From positions 1 through 23,050 of the IMG/VR virus record IMGVR_UViG_3300009788_000309: 23,050 bases of DNA. One strand, 5' to 3'. Under the pieces are notes generated by a model that saw only the letters and a list, made by a program, of their open reading frames with translations, made no database searches and had not been told where the DNA came from. The position numbers and the translations under genes were made by a program. The DNA comes from a virus. This document shows, piece by piece, positions 1 to 7,615 of this stretch (positions are counted from its first letter, which is position 1; each line of letters starts with the position of its first letter).

Positions 1-813
1 ATGCCTTTGGGCAACACGAGCAATCGTTTACCATCAGGTTTGCCTTTAGCGACAACTTCCACTGATTTAAAAAACCTTGTTTTAAAATCTTGGGGGATAA
101 AAGTTGCGTGGAATGTTGAAGAAATTGCAGCATCGTTGTTGAGCGGTGTGCCTCTAGAAATGGAGCAAGTACAAGCAGCAGTTGACGCAGCAATGAAGTT
201 GAAGCGATTAGCAATAACTGTTGGTAAAGCTGGCGCACCTAATCCTGAAAAAGCACTGGCACTTGAGTACCCTGAATTTTCAACGGGTAAATTCAACGAT
301 GCTGGTATTGATGCAGCAACAGCAACACAGACTGTATGGTCTGGTGTTTCTGAGAGTGATGCGCCTAATATCAGAAAAGCAATCACTAATGCAATTGGTG
401 ACGTTTGGGAAGCTTCGCAAGAAACTGTTGGTGAATTAGCGCAGTTTGGCATAGGCATGACTGTCTTTTTACCGCCAGCTCAATATAGGATCGTCAACGA
501 TTTGCTGGATGGCACTTTTAGGAATGATAGCGTCTTAGAAACAGCAGCTAAACGTAATGTTTGGACTTCACAAACTGGCAACTTGGTTAAATTCGTTCCT
601 GTTCGTGAATTAGTCGGTATAGGAGCTGCATCAACTGATCGCATGTGCATTGGCTTTGTTAATCCGAATGTTGATGTGATGAAAATATCTCAAGAATTGA
701 TGCAAGGGCAGCAAGAAAGTAGAGACTTCGTAACGTCAGTGCCTTTCTTGTATGCTCATAGTCCTATCGGTATCAGACAGCCAGTCATGATGAATTACAG
801 GGACGGCATTTAA
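1..813 (+). CDS. Major capsid protein, DUF2184-like, 5'-truncated by window edge
   Basis: The 270 readable residues resemble the middle and C-terminal part of DUF2184-type (HK97-fold) major capsid proteins. There is a region with a WGIKVAWNVEEIAASLLSG pattern followed by an amphipathic helix, then a P-domain-like stretch ending in a C-terminal segment rich in PFLYAHSPIGIRQP. The frame is already open at base 1, and family members are usually 330-400 aa. The ATG at base 1 is therefore probably an internal Met or a chance edge, with roughly the first 60-130 residues missing. Position directly upstream of connector genes and a sheath gene fits the shell protein. It would build the icosahedral head. 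Family assignment is from pattern memory; capsid identity is supported mainly by gene order. Confidence 0.72.
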   Translation: MPLGNTSNRLPSGLPLATTSTDLKNLVLKSWGIKVAWNVEEIAASLLSGVPLEMEQVQAAVDAAMKLKRLAITVGKAGAPNPEKALALEYPEFSTGKFNDAGIDAATATQTVWSGVSESDAPNIRKAITNAIGDVWEASQETVGELAQFGIGMTVFLPPAQYRIVNDLLDGTFRNDSVLETAAKRNVWTSQTGNLVKFVPVRELVGIGAASTDRMCIGFVNPNVDVMKISQELMQGQQESRDFVTSVPFLYAHSPIGIRQPVMMNYRDGI

Positions 814-837
814 ACTAAAGGTCAGAGAGAGATAATT

Positions 838-1107
838 ATGAAAGTTAAAAATACGCTAAAATCACGTTACAGATTTTCTAAAAATCTCACGCTTGAAGCT
901 AACGAAGAAAGACATATTTCATTAAAACAAGTTGTTGAAGATGTTAAGCATGTCACTTTTATTGAACGATGCGTTATTGCTGAAAGCGATGTTGAACAAA
1001 AACAGCTTGATAAAATTCTTGGGAAAGTCGTTGTTGAAACAGACGAGAAGACTAAAAGAAGAGGCAGACCGCCTAAAGTTGAAGACGAACCTGAAATTGA
1101 TGGTTGA
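838..1107 (+). CDS. Small head-module protein with C-terminal AT-hook-like motif
   Basis: An 89-aa, highly charged protein of unknown function lying between the capsid and head-tail connector genes. A purine-rich AGAGAGA ribosome-binding site precedes its ATG. The first 60 residues look like a small mixed alpha/beta domain. The C-terminus carries KRRGRPPK (about residues 74-81), which matches the AT-hook core RGRP flanked by basic residues. AT-hooks bind the minor groove of AT-rich DNA, which this phage has. Short proteins with such tails are common after phage capsid genes, and a role in head completion or contact with packaged DNA is inference. It stops 2 nt before the next ATG, so the two are likely translated together. 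Confidence 0.7.
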   Translation: MKVKNTLKSRYRFSKNLTLEANEERHISLKQVVEDVKHVTFIERCVIAESDVEQKQLDKILGKVVVETDEKTKRRGRPPKVEDEPEIDG

Positions 1108-1109
1108 CA

Positions 1110-1499
1110 ATGGCGATAATTGTCGATAATCTACTCCCGTTGTTTCGGTTGCGTTTTCCTGAGTTCGGCGACTCGGTGGATGCAACCGTTACAATATTCT
1201 TAGAAGAAGCTCTAACGATATTTTGCAAGACTGAAAACGGCGTTTTGTACTTGTCTGCTCATTTATTATCTAGCGCATTAACGCTTAACACTAACACCAC
1301 GGCTAGTCCAACGACAACAAGTAATATCAATTGTGGCGTTGCATCAGCATCATTAAGTTCAGGCAGTAAAAGCCAATCATTCAAGGATATTGTGCGCCGT
1401 CCTCAAGATAATACATATATAACAACACTTTATGGCATTAAGTACTTGCAATTTAGAGATGCAAGTCAAGGTTATGCTGCAAGCATGTTCACGGTATAG
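1110..1499 (+). CDS. Head-tail connector (DUF4054-like)
   Basis: A 129-aa protein whose pattern fits the DUF4054 family, seen in myovirus and podovirus head-tail modules. It starts with a short hydrophobic segment and FRLRFPEFGD (PEF/PxFxD is typical), then an EEAL helix, a YLSAHLLS helix and a Ser/Thr-rich loop. It ends with an RDASQGYAAS-type C-terminus. A TTG at 1104 would add two residues, but the ATG at 1110 sits just after the previous stop and is preferred. Proteins at this position form the adaptor ring between portal and tail. The assignment rests on motif memory and synteny. Confidence 0.68.
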   Translation: MAIIVDNLLPLFRLRFPEFGDSVDATVTIFLEEALTIFCKTENGVLYLSAHLLSSALTLNTNTTASPTTTSNINCGVASASLSSGSKSQSFKDIVRRPQDNTYITTLYGIKYLQFRDASQGYAASMFTV

Positions 1500-1503
1500 C
1501 GTC

Positions 1504-1989
1504 ATGGCATCAGAAATTAAGGCTAGAATATCAGGCGGTTTGAAACTCAAGCGCGTATTAAAAGAAATTAAAACGACAAAGGGCGTTGTATATGATGCTG
1601 AAGTTGGCTTTTTCCCTGCTGATAAATATGATAACGGAATGCCAGTCGCCGAAGTTGCAAAGATAAACAACTTTGGTTTAGGCGTACCACAACGCCCTTT
1701 CTTTTCTCAAGCGATTATTAAATACAAAAACGAAAAGAAAAAGCTTGAAAAAACGCTATTTGCTAAAAAGCTCAATCGGAGACAACAGATAGTCGCTGTT
1801 GAGAAGTTAGCAACAATAATGAGAAATACAATTTTTAATGAAATTAAAGAAGGCAGATTTGTCGCTAACAAGCCAGCCACGATAAGGGCTAAAACTGCTA
1901 AGTCTGGCGGTGAGAAAAATCAACCATTGATTGATACAGGGTTGATGAAGCGAAGCGTTAGACAACAAATAAAGAGCAAAAAAGAATGA
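1504..1989 (+). CDS. Tail completion / minor tail protein (HK97 gp10-like)
   Basis: 161 aa from the ATG at 1504, which follows the previous stop by 4 nt. The frame stays open upstream to 1432, but that part overlaps the connector gene and is unlikely to be used. Features of gp10/virion-morphogenesis proteins are visible: an N-terminal beta segment with GFFP, a VPQRPFF motif (the common iPaRPFl pattern), a long basic central helix, and a C-terminal QPLIDTGLMKRSV (the PLIDTG-l-xxSi motif). Such proteins join the neck or the proximal tail end. It is very basic. The stop overlaps the next start (ATGA at 1986-1989), indicating translational coupling. Confidence 0.72.
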   Translation: MASEIKARISGGLKLKRVLKEIKTTKGVVYDAEVGFFPADKYDNGMPVAEVAKINNFGLGVPQRPFFSQAIIKYKNEKKKLEKTLFAKKLNRRQQIVAVEKLATIMRNTIFNEIKEGRFVANKPATIRAKTAKSGGEKNQPLIDTGLMKRSVRQQIKSKKE

Positions 1990-2369
1990 GTTGCTGTAGT
2001 AGTCAATATCCATCGCTTGCTGATTTAATCAAAACGTCAGTTGTCAGAAGCACCGACACTGGTGATCCTGATAATTATGGCAATAGTGCTGAAACGATAA
2101 CCGAAGAAGAGATAAGCGTTGATTTTCAGCCAGTTCGCAACGCAGCAGGTCGAACAGATAGCTTTGCTGGTGAGCGTGAGAAAGTGGACGCAGTTATGTT
2201 TACAGACACGTTGACAGATATAATGGCGACTAAAGCCACAGCAATGCAGCAAGCTCCTGATAAAATCAGATTTAAAAACGTTTTATATTATGCACTACAA
2301 GTTGAAGACTGGCGCGACACATTGCAGCCACATCAAAAAGTATTCTTAATGCGCGTGGACAATCAATAA
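1986..2369 (+). CDS. Head closure / head-tail joining protein
   Basis: A 127-aa protein starting in an ATGA overlap with the preceding gene and ending in a TAATGG overlap with the next one. There is no strong motif beyond an N-terminal CCSS, a beta-rich centre with VDFQPVRNAAG, and a C-terminal segment with KNVLYYALQVEDWRD followed by a strand ending in FLMRVDN. The short beta-barrel character (strand, loop, Y-x-V-x-D-W, strand) and the position between a gp10-like and a terminator-like gene match head-closure (stopper) proteins. The function is inferred mainly from gene order. Confidence 0.6.
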   Translation: MSCCSSQYPSLADLIKTSVVRSTDTGDPDNYGNSAETITEEEISVDFQPVRNAAGRTDSFAGEREKVDAVMFTDTLTDIMATKATAMQQAPDKIRFKNVLYYALQVEDWRDTLQPHQKVFLMRVDNQ

Positions 2370-2884
2370 TGGCTGTTTTATCAACAAAAATTTTAACAAA
2401 TAGATTGATGGCATTGATTGCAACAGCGACTGGCTTGCAAGTGATCAGAGCTAATGAAAAGATCGGATCGCCTGAAGATGATTATATTGCACTATTGCAA
2501 ATGGGCAGCACACCGCAGGACTTTACGCCTAGAAACACAAAAACATTAAACCAAGGCGATGATACCATTTTGGATGTATCGACAAGCAGCGTTTATTTGG
2601 TCAATTTTCAGCTACAAATATATCAGCGCACAGACAATATAGATGCTTACAACATAGTCGTTGATTTGAGGAATTACATTGGATCACTGCAAGGCACACT
2701 TGATTTTATTACTAAAGAATTTAGTATCCTAAGTTTGACAAACATATTGCAATTTGACACACTCGTTGATAGTACGGTGGAAAAGCGTGTCGTTGCTGAT
2801 ATGATCGTTGAGTTCAAACAGCGGTCAGATAGTCAAATAGATAGGGCAGCAACGGCTGGTTTTTCACAATCCATAGAAAATTGA
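2369..2884 (+). CDS. Neck / tail terminator protein (LIC_12616-like)
   Basis: A 171-aa protein in the position of the tail terminator, directly upstream of the sheath. It begins with a hydrophobic helix (LMALIATATGLQVIRAN), has a YIALLQMG strand and a central YLVNFQLQIYQ strand followed by an AYNIVVDLRNYIGS helix. The C-terminal strand is RVVADMIVEFKQR. This is the usual terminator fold order: helix, strand, helix, and beta-strands ending in an E/F-x-x strand. It would cap the tail tube and sheath and dock to the head. It also contains LNQGDD, encoded by a 17-nt string that recurs exactly in the sheath gene (see findings). Confidence 0.68.
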   Translation: MAVLSTKILTNRLMALIATATGLQVIRANEKIGSPEDDYIALLQMGSTPQDFTPRNTKTLNQGDDTILDVSTSSVYLVNFQLQIYQRTDNIDAYNIVVDLRNYIGSLQGTLDFITKEFSILSLTNILQFDTLVDSTVEKRVVADMIVEFKQRSDSQIDRAATAGFSQSIEN

Positions 2885-2896
2885 GGCGACAATAAA

Positions 2897-4435
2897 ATGG
2901 CATTATCAAATAAAGATTTCTTAGAATTAAATGTTTTGCTACTGGCTGGAAATAAAACCTTAGAAGGGACAGGCGTTGCTTTGTTCGTGTCGACTGATGA
3001 CACGCTGGGAACCTTAGAAAACAAATACAGAGTTTTTGAGACTTTTGGTGAAGTTGAAGAAGTCTATGACAGCACTGATGAGCCTTTTTTGGCACTTGAT
3101 AAATGGTTTTCGCAAACGCCATTGCCTAAAAAAATAATCGTTGCGCGTTATTTGCCTAGTGCTGTTTCAGCAATTCTTGAAGCAGCAGTCAACACAAAGA
3201 CGGCTGTTGAATTTGCAGCAATAACATCAACGTCTAGTTTTAATTTAACAGTTAATGGTTTGTTGGTCGAAAACATTAACCCTGATTTTTCAGGTGTTAG
3301 TGATTTAGCAACAGTTGCAACTATTCTGAGCGCAGCAATTACAGACGTTACAGTAACGTTTAATGCAGTTTCAGGGCGATTTGAATTTGTAAGCGACACA
3401 ACAGGCGCAGCGTCAACGCTAAGTTTTGGACTTGATGCGTCAGCACCGCTCGCCGTTGCTTTGGCTGATTTTATGGGACTAAAAGAAACAGACGGCGCAA
3501 TACTAAACCAAGGCGATGATGCTACTGTTCCTGTTTCAGGATCGCTTGCAATCATCAATGACGCACCGCTTAGCGACTTGATCATGTTTGATAATACGTT
3601 GTTATTCTCAACATTTACCCGTCAAAATAAAATAGATATTTCATCTGCATTTGAAGCACAAAAACAAGACAAATTTAAAATGGTATTTTGGGGCGATGAT
3701 GATGCAGCTAATTTATTATTAAATGACACAAGCGTTTTAGGTTTTGATTTAAAACAATTAGCATTAACAACACCGTCAACTGTTTACAGCTCATTACAAG
3801 ATTACAAGCATGTTGCAGCACCAGCTTATTTAAGCTCAATAAATTTTGATGCAACCAATGGAATGCGTAGCCTCAAGTTTTCAGCATTGGTTGACACAAT
3901 ACCTGATGCGCTGGATGAGACAGGCAAGCAAGCGTTAGATATTAACCGCGTCAATTATTATGCTGAATTTGCATCAGGTAATTTTTACGCGCAAGGCTCG
4001 CAGCCAAAAATCAATGTAACCAGTACGTCAATTTTTGCGCTTTATGCTTGGTTTGTGCCAGAGGTTAATTTTGCAATAGCTAATATATTATCAAGCCGTT
4101 TAATTGGAAATGACGTTGAAGGTCAAGCGGCTGTTGAAGGTGTCATTGGTGGTGTTTCTAATCAAGCAGTCAGAAACGGCTTTATTATTGACGGCTCAAC
4201 AGCAAGCGTTGTGCCTGTTAGCGCAGCGATGAAAGCGGACATTATAGCTGTTACTGGCAACGCTGATTTTAGCGGATTTTTACCAGCAGCAACAGGCTAC
4301 TTGCTTTTTGCAACGCCTTTTACGCAGCAAACACAACAACAGCGCGATAACGAAGAATTGCCACCTTTCTTTTTATGGGCAAAGTTTGACGGGTTTGTTG
4401 GCAAAATTATATTAAACGCTACTTTTGAAAATTAA
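2897..4435 (+). CDS. Tail sheath protein (DUF3383 family)
   Basis: A 512-aa contractile tail sheath subunit. The N-terminus (SNKDFLELNVLLLAGN, then VALFVSTDD and RVFETFGEVEEVYDS) and the following PKKIIVARYLPS strand are typical of DUF3383, a family of myovirus sheath proteins. Residues about 110-206 form an inserted beta-rich domain ending in GAILNQG, with close similarity to residues about 64-161 of the tail-fibre protein at 11573. The C-terminal half has NRVNYYAEFASGNFYAQG and the conserved sheath core through FIIDGS and LPPFFLWAKFDG. Sheath subunits polymerise around the tube and contract at infection. An AGGCGAC-type ribosome-binding site precedes the ATG; a 17-nt gap to the tube gene indicates co-transcription. 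Confidence 0.9.
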   Translation: MALSNKDFLELNVLLLAGNKTLEGTGVALFVSTDDTLGTLENKYRVFETFGEVEEVYDSTDEPFLALDKWFSQTPLPKKIIVARYLPSAVSAILEAAVNTKTAVEFAAITSTSSFNLTVNGLLVENINPDFSGVSDLATVATILSAAITDVTVTFNAVSGRFEFVSDTTGAASTLSFGLDASAPLAVALADFMGLKETDGAILNQGDDATVPVSGSLAIINDAPLSDLIMFDNTLLFSTFTRQNKIDISSAFEAQKQDKFKMVFWGDDDAANLLLNDTSVLGFDLKQLALTTPSTVYSSLQDYKHVAAPAYLSSINFDATNGMRSLKFSALVDTIPDALDETGKQALDINRVNYYAEFASGNFYAQGSQPKINVTSTSIFALYAWFVPEVNFAIANILSSRLIGNDVEGQAAVEGVIGGVSNQAVRNGFIIDGSTASVVPVSAAMKADIIAVTGNADFSGFLPAATGYLLFATPFTQQTQQQRDNEELPPFFLWAKFDGFVGKIILNATFEN

Positions 4436-4452
4436 GAATTGAGGAATATATT

Positions 4453-4908
4453 ATGGCTTTAGCAGTATCACCAGCAGCGGTTAAAATCTATATTTTAGAT
4501 GCACCTAATTTTTTCAATCCGACAGAGCCACTAGACGGTTTTGCAAACAGTGAACCATTAGTTTTTGAAGATGCGAAACAAGTTGCTAATAAACAAATAG
4601 GCGCGACTGGGAAGCATCAAATAGCATTGACTGGAGATAAAGGCACTGAATTTTCAATGAAGTTTCTAGCGTCTTCTTTTGAAGCAGCTAGATTTTCAGA
4701 TATGCGAGCATTAAATGAAGCTGGTGTTTTGCAAAAATTTGATATGACAATCAAATATATCGAAACAGGTTCTCATCATCAGTTGTTGAATGTTGTCATT
4801 CTAACAGCAACAACAGGAATAAACCCAGCAGCAGACGCATCATCAGTTATGACATTTAACTTTGATTGTGAGACTTCGCTTGCAACTTTAATTCAAACAG
4901 AAAGGTAA
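4453..4908 (+). CDS. Tail tube protein (DUF3277-like)
   Basis: A 151-aa protein immediately after the sheath gene, the standard place for the inner tail tube. It is beta-rich and has KIYILDAPNFFNPTEP near the N-terminus, then a strand pattern with DKGTEFSMKFLASSFEAARF. A C-terminal region follows with HQLLNVVILTATTGINPAADASSVMTFNFDCE. The last element resembles the DUF3277 tube family of myoviruses, in which strands line the central channel. The gene has an ATTGAGGAATA ribosome-binding site. Tube subunits stack into hexameric rings inside the sheath and conduct DNA. Function is supported by synteny with a confidently called sheath. Confidence 0.8.
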   Translation: MALAVSPAAVKIYILDAPNFFNPTEPLDGFANSEPLVFEDAKQVANKQIGATGKHQIALTGDKGTEFSMKFLASSFEAARFSDMRALNEAGVLQKFDMTIKYIETGSHHQLLNVVILTATTGINPAADASSVMTFNFDCETSLATLIQTER

Positions 4909-4915
4909 ATAATTG

Positions 4916-5359
4916 ATGCTAGATTTAAGTAGTTTTAAAAAGTTTGAAAGCCCTGATTTTATTATTGAAAGCGTTAAATTCAAATGCAAAAAACTAAACT
5001 CATTTGATGGTGCAGACTTTTTGAAAATTATATTCGGCAAAGAAGTCTTGTCAGATGCGTTAAACGCAATTGGTGATCATGTTGATATGACACCAGCACT
5101 TATCATCACGCTCATTGCTCAAGTTGATATTGATTTTTTAAAAGAAAAAATATTTCCTGTTGTTTTTTCAAACACGATTTGCAGTTATAAGACAAAACTA
5201 GGCGTTGAGATTAAGCCTCAGCCAGTCGAAATATGCAAAGAAGAAGTCGGCGAGATGATCGGGGTTTTTGATGTGTACGAAATATGCTTTCGCTTTATGC
5301 TGGTTAATTTTTTTTCATCTTTCGCCTCAATCAAAACACGTTTCAGCCTGAAGGCGTAA
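4916..5359 (+). CDS. Tail assembly chaperone, short (G-type) product
   Basis: 147 aa from the ATG at 4916; a TTG at 4913 is a less likely start. The gene lies between tail tube and tape measure, where long-tailed phages encode the chaperone that coats the tape measure during tail assembly. The protein has a mainly helical centre with GADFLKIIFGKEVLSDALNA. Close to its 3' end, codons AAT TTT TTT TCA contain eight T in a row (5308-5315). A -1 slip there opens a second frame that continues to 5547, giving the longer product listed separately. The zero-frame product ends at the TAA at 5357-5359. The family is diverse, so assignment depends on position and the frameshift arrangement. Confidence 0.8.
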   Translation: MLDLSSFKKFESPDFIIESVKFKCKKLNSFDGADFLKIIFGKEVLSDALNAIGDHVDMTPALIITLIAQVDIDFLKEKIFPVVFSNTICSYKTKLGVEIKPQPVEICKEEVGEMIGVFDVYEICFRFMLVNFFSSFASIKTRFSLKA

Positions 5360-5547
5360 GTTTCGAGACAGTCGAAACTGTAAATATTGATCCGATTTTA
5401 AGTAATACTGTAGCATGTGGTGGTTGTAGGTTTACTGATTTATTTGATTTAACGCTTGAGCATGTTTTTATGATAATAGAAATATACCAAGTTAAATTTG
5501 AAAATGAACGTAGAGGACGCAAACATGCAGAAAGCAATAGTGAGTAG
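4916..5547 (+). CDS. Tail assembly chaperone, -1 frameshift extended (GT-type) product
   Basis: The fusion is read as 4916-5314 and then, after stepping back one base, 5314-5544 plus the TAG at 5545-5547: 133 + 77 = 210 aa. The -1 frame is open from just after a TAA at 5305-5307 to the stop and reads like real protein (NTFQPEGVSFETVETVNIDP, then VACGGCRF and a basic C-terminus). It has no early ATG of its own. It ends 3 nt before the tape-measure ATG, which lacks a good ribosome-binding site and so is probably coupled to translation in this frame. G/GT frameshifting is known in lambda and many other long-tailed phages, where the T part binds tail protein. A homopolymer sequencing error is an alternative explanation. 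Confidence 0.78.
5308..5314 (+). other. Slippery heptamer T TTT TTT, programmed -1 frameshift site
   Basis: In the chaperone frame the codons are AAT TTT TTT TCA, so positions 5308-5314 form T TTT TTT, a perfect X XXY YYZ slippery sequence in which both P- and A-site tRNAs re-pair after a one-base step back. Slippage bypasses the zero-frame stop at 5357 and enters the open -1 frame. No strong downstream pseudoknot was recognised by eye, which is not unusual for phage sites. Confidence 0.78.
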
Positions 5548-5550
5548 ATA

Positions 5551-7026
5551 ATGGCAACAACTGTTATTGACACACTGATTACCAAACTCAAGTTTGTATC
5601 AGACACCAAGGGCATCAAGAAAGCAGAGCAAGGAATGGGTGGGCTTAGGCGTTCAACTGATTTCTTAAATGCTCGCTTGTTTTCGTTGCGTGGTACGCTT
5701 TTCGGGCTTGCTGGTGCATTTGCAGCTATCAAGTCCATTGACGCATTCACAAGTCAGCAAGAAGCGATACAGGGCGTTACACAAGCATTAAAGAACCTAG
5801 GCGCAACAGCGCCAGCCACACTTGAAGAAATAAACAAGTTTGCGGATACACAAGAACGGCTAACGGGTTTTGGAAATGAAAAAATAATAAAGGACATATC
5901 AGAGCCGTTGTTGGTATCGGGCGAAGCAACAAAGAAAAACTTTCTTCAAATCCAGCAGATAATTTTAAACTTAGCGTCAAAATCAGGGCGTGATTTGCGG
6001 TCAATTTCACAGCAAGTGATCGAGGCATTATCACGACCAACAGGCGCATTAACGCTACTCACACAAGCAGGGATTAAGACTAAGCTTTCGTTTCAACAAC
6101 AAATAACCGCGATGCAGAAAACGGGCAACATCGCTGGCGCAACTAGTCTTGTTTTAAATTTATTGTCTAAGCGATTAAAAGGACTTGCAGCAGCTAATGC
6201 TGATACTGCCTCAGGTTCATTTATTCAATTAAAAAATAATATAGGTGATTTATCAAAGAGCGTTGGATCGTTAATCTTACAAGCGTTAGAGCCGTTTATT
6301 AAACATTTGAATACAATTATATTGGCGATACTTAAAAACAAAAAAGCATTGGACAAGATTGTCTCACGTATCGCAGAATTGACAAAAGTAGTTCTTTTTG
6401 TAACCACGGCATTTATAGCATTTAAAATTGCGATGGGTTTTGCAAGTTTAATTAAAGTATTTACTTTAGCGATAAGAGGTTTAGCGATTGCCTTTGGTTT
6501 TTTATCAGCTAATCCTATTGTGATTATTATCACTCTTTTAATTGCAGCAGTTATTGGATTAGTCTTTGTTTTTGTTACTCACTTTGCAACGATCAAACGA
6601 GTTGTTAAGGAAGTCTTTGGTTTTATTGGAACAGAAGTTGACAAAGCTATTGCAGATTTAAAACGATTTGAGGACTTTTTCAAAAAATCAAAAATTGGAA
6701 AAGCATTTATAGGCGAAGGTAAGCAAATAAAATCAGGAGCAAGTGAAGTCTCTAAGTCGCAAGTTGGCAAAGCATTTTTGGGTGAATTGTCGAAAACTGG
6801 CAGTTTTATATCTAACGAATTTAAAGCTGGAAAATCTTTTTTTACTGGTTCTTTTGTTGCGCCAGCTATCGGCTCATCTCAAGTGCAAAAAACAATTACT
6901 CAGCACAATAATATAACGGTAAGTGCAACAGCAACTAGCCCTGATTTTGCCGAGCGTTTTGCTAGTCATCTTGGAACAATAATTAAAGGTGCTGCTCATA
7001 ATATCGACAGCGGCATTAAACGGTGA
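5551..7026 (+). CDS. Tail tape measure protein
   Basis: 491 aa, starting 3 nt after the stop of the chaperone frameshift frame. The protein has the tape-measure signature: an N-terminal helical segment (TKGIKKAEQGMGGLRRS), a long Ala/Gln/Leu-rich helical middle with QEAIQGVTQALKNLG and LLTQAGIKTKLSFQQQ. A strongly hydrophobic block of several possible membrane segments covers about residues 280-348 (VVLFVTTAFIAFKIAM through VIGLVFVFVTHFA). The C-terminal part is Gly/Ser-rich. The hydrophobic block is common in tape measures and may enter the host membrane at DNA injection. At about 0.15 nm per residue, the usual rule for tape measures, the tail would be near 75 nm, which is short for a myovirus. 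Confidence 0.88.
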   Translation: MATTVIDTLITKLKFVSDTKGIKKAEQGMGGLRRSTDFLNARLFSLRGTLFGLAGAFAAIKSIDAFTSQQEAIQGVTQALKNLGATAPATLEEINKFADTQERLTGFGNEKIIKDISEPLLVSGEATKKNFLQIQQIILNLASKSGRDLRSISQQVIEALSRPTGALTLLTQAGIKTKLSFQQQITAMQKTGNIAGATSLVLNLLSKRLKGLAAANADTASGSFIQLKNNIGDLSKSVGSLILQALEPFIKHLNTIILAILKNKKALDKIVSRIAELTKVVLFVTTAFIAFKIAMGFASLIKVFTLAIRGLAIAFGFLSANPIVIIITLLIAAVIGLVFVFVTHFATIKRVVKEVFGFIGTEVDKAIADLKRFEDFFKKSKIGKAFIGEGKQIKSGASEVSKSQVGKAFLGELSKTGSFISNEFKAGKSFFTGSFVAPAIGSSQVQKTITQHNNITVSATATSPDFAERFASHLGTIIKGAAHNIDSGIKR

Positions 7027-7030
7027 TGAT

Positions 7031-7615
7031 ATGGGCTTAAAATCAACATTCAACACGATATTTTATGGCAACAATGACGTTAGCATTATTGGCGTCTCAG
7101 GCGTTGATTTATACGTTGACGAAAAACACCGCGCAGATAATGAAATAACTGATTTTGCAATTGAAGATGGCGGGAATGTTAGTGACCATGCGGTCAAAAA
7201 GCCTGAAATGGTAACGCTAACGGGTGTAGTTTCTAACTTGTCATCATTTGCTGATCGCTTGTTTATAAAAGATCAAGCCAAAGCACAAAACGGTTATCAA
7301 CAACTAATTGATGCGTTAGAAAGCAAAACGTTATTAAAAGTAATTACACAAGCGCGTGTTTACGATGATATGCTAATCCAAAGTTTGAACAGCAAGACTG
7401 TTGATGTTCTAACAGGAGGCGAGGCAACATTTGAGATTATTCTAAAACGAATAACCTTTGTTAAAACACAAGACGATGAAATAACGCCTGATCAAATTTC
7501 AGGCGATGATAATCCAGCAAAAAATCAATGCAGCGTTATCAATAATGGGCTAAAAAAACCAACGCCAACGCAGCAAACATTGTCTGAATTAACAAAACTA
7601 GGGTTTATATCGTAA
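7031..7615 (+). CDS. Dit-like baseplate protein
   Basis: 194 aa from the ATG at 7031, just 4 nt after the tape-measure stop. The open frame extends upstream to 6989, but that part overlaps the tape measure. Residues about 46-70 (EDGGNVSDHAVKKPEMVTLT) match the N-terminal Dit-like domain, where an E-DGxxVSDH-x-x-x-P sequence leads into a beta-strand that lines the tail lumen. A helix with KAQNGYQQLIDALES and a KVITQARVYDDMLIQSL strand pair follow, also expected for this fold. The protein would form the ring joining tail tube and baseplate hub. The stop overlaps the next start (TAATG). Confidence 0.75.
   Translation: MGLKSTFNTIFYGNNDVSIIGVSGVDLYVDEKHRADNEITDFAIEDGGNVSDHAVKKPEMVTLTGVVSNLSSFADRLFIKDQAKAQNGYQQLIDALESKTLLKVITQARVYDDMLIQSLNSKTVDVLTGGEATFEIILKRITFVKTQDDEITPDQISGDDNPAKNQCSVINNGLKKPTPTQQTLSELTKLGFIS

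Noticed and set aside
1432-1503. N-terminal extension of the gp10-like gene from the ATG at 1432
   Set aside because: It lies entirely within the connector gene in another frame; the ATG at 1504 sits at the normal 4-nt spacing after the connector stop.
3148-3585. Long minus-strand open frame (145 aa) opposite the sheath gene
   Set aside because: Antisense shadow of a confidently identified gene; no ribosome-binding site or recognisable protein features.
6989-7030. Extension of the Dit-like gene to 6989
   Set aside because: It uses a non-ATG start inside the tape-measure gene; the ATG at 7031 directly follows the tape-measure stop.
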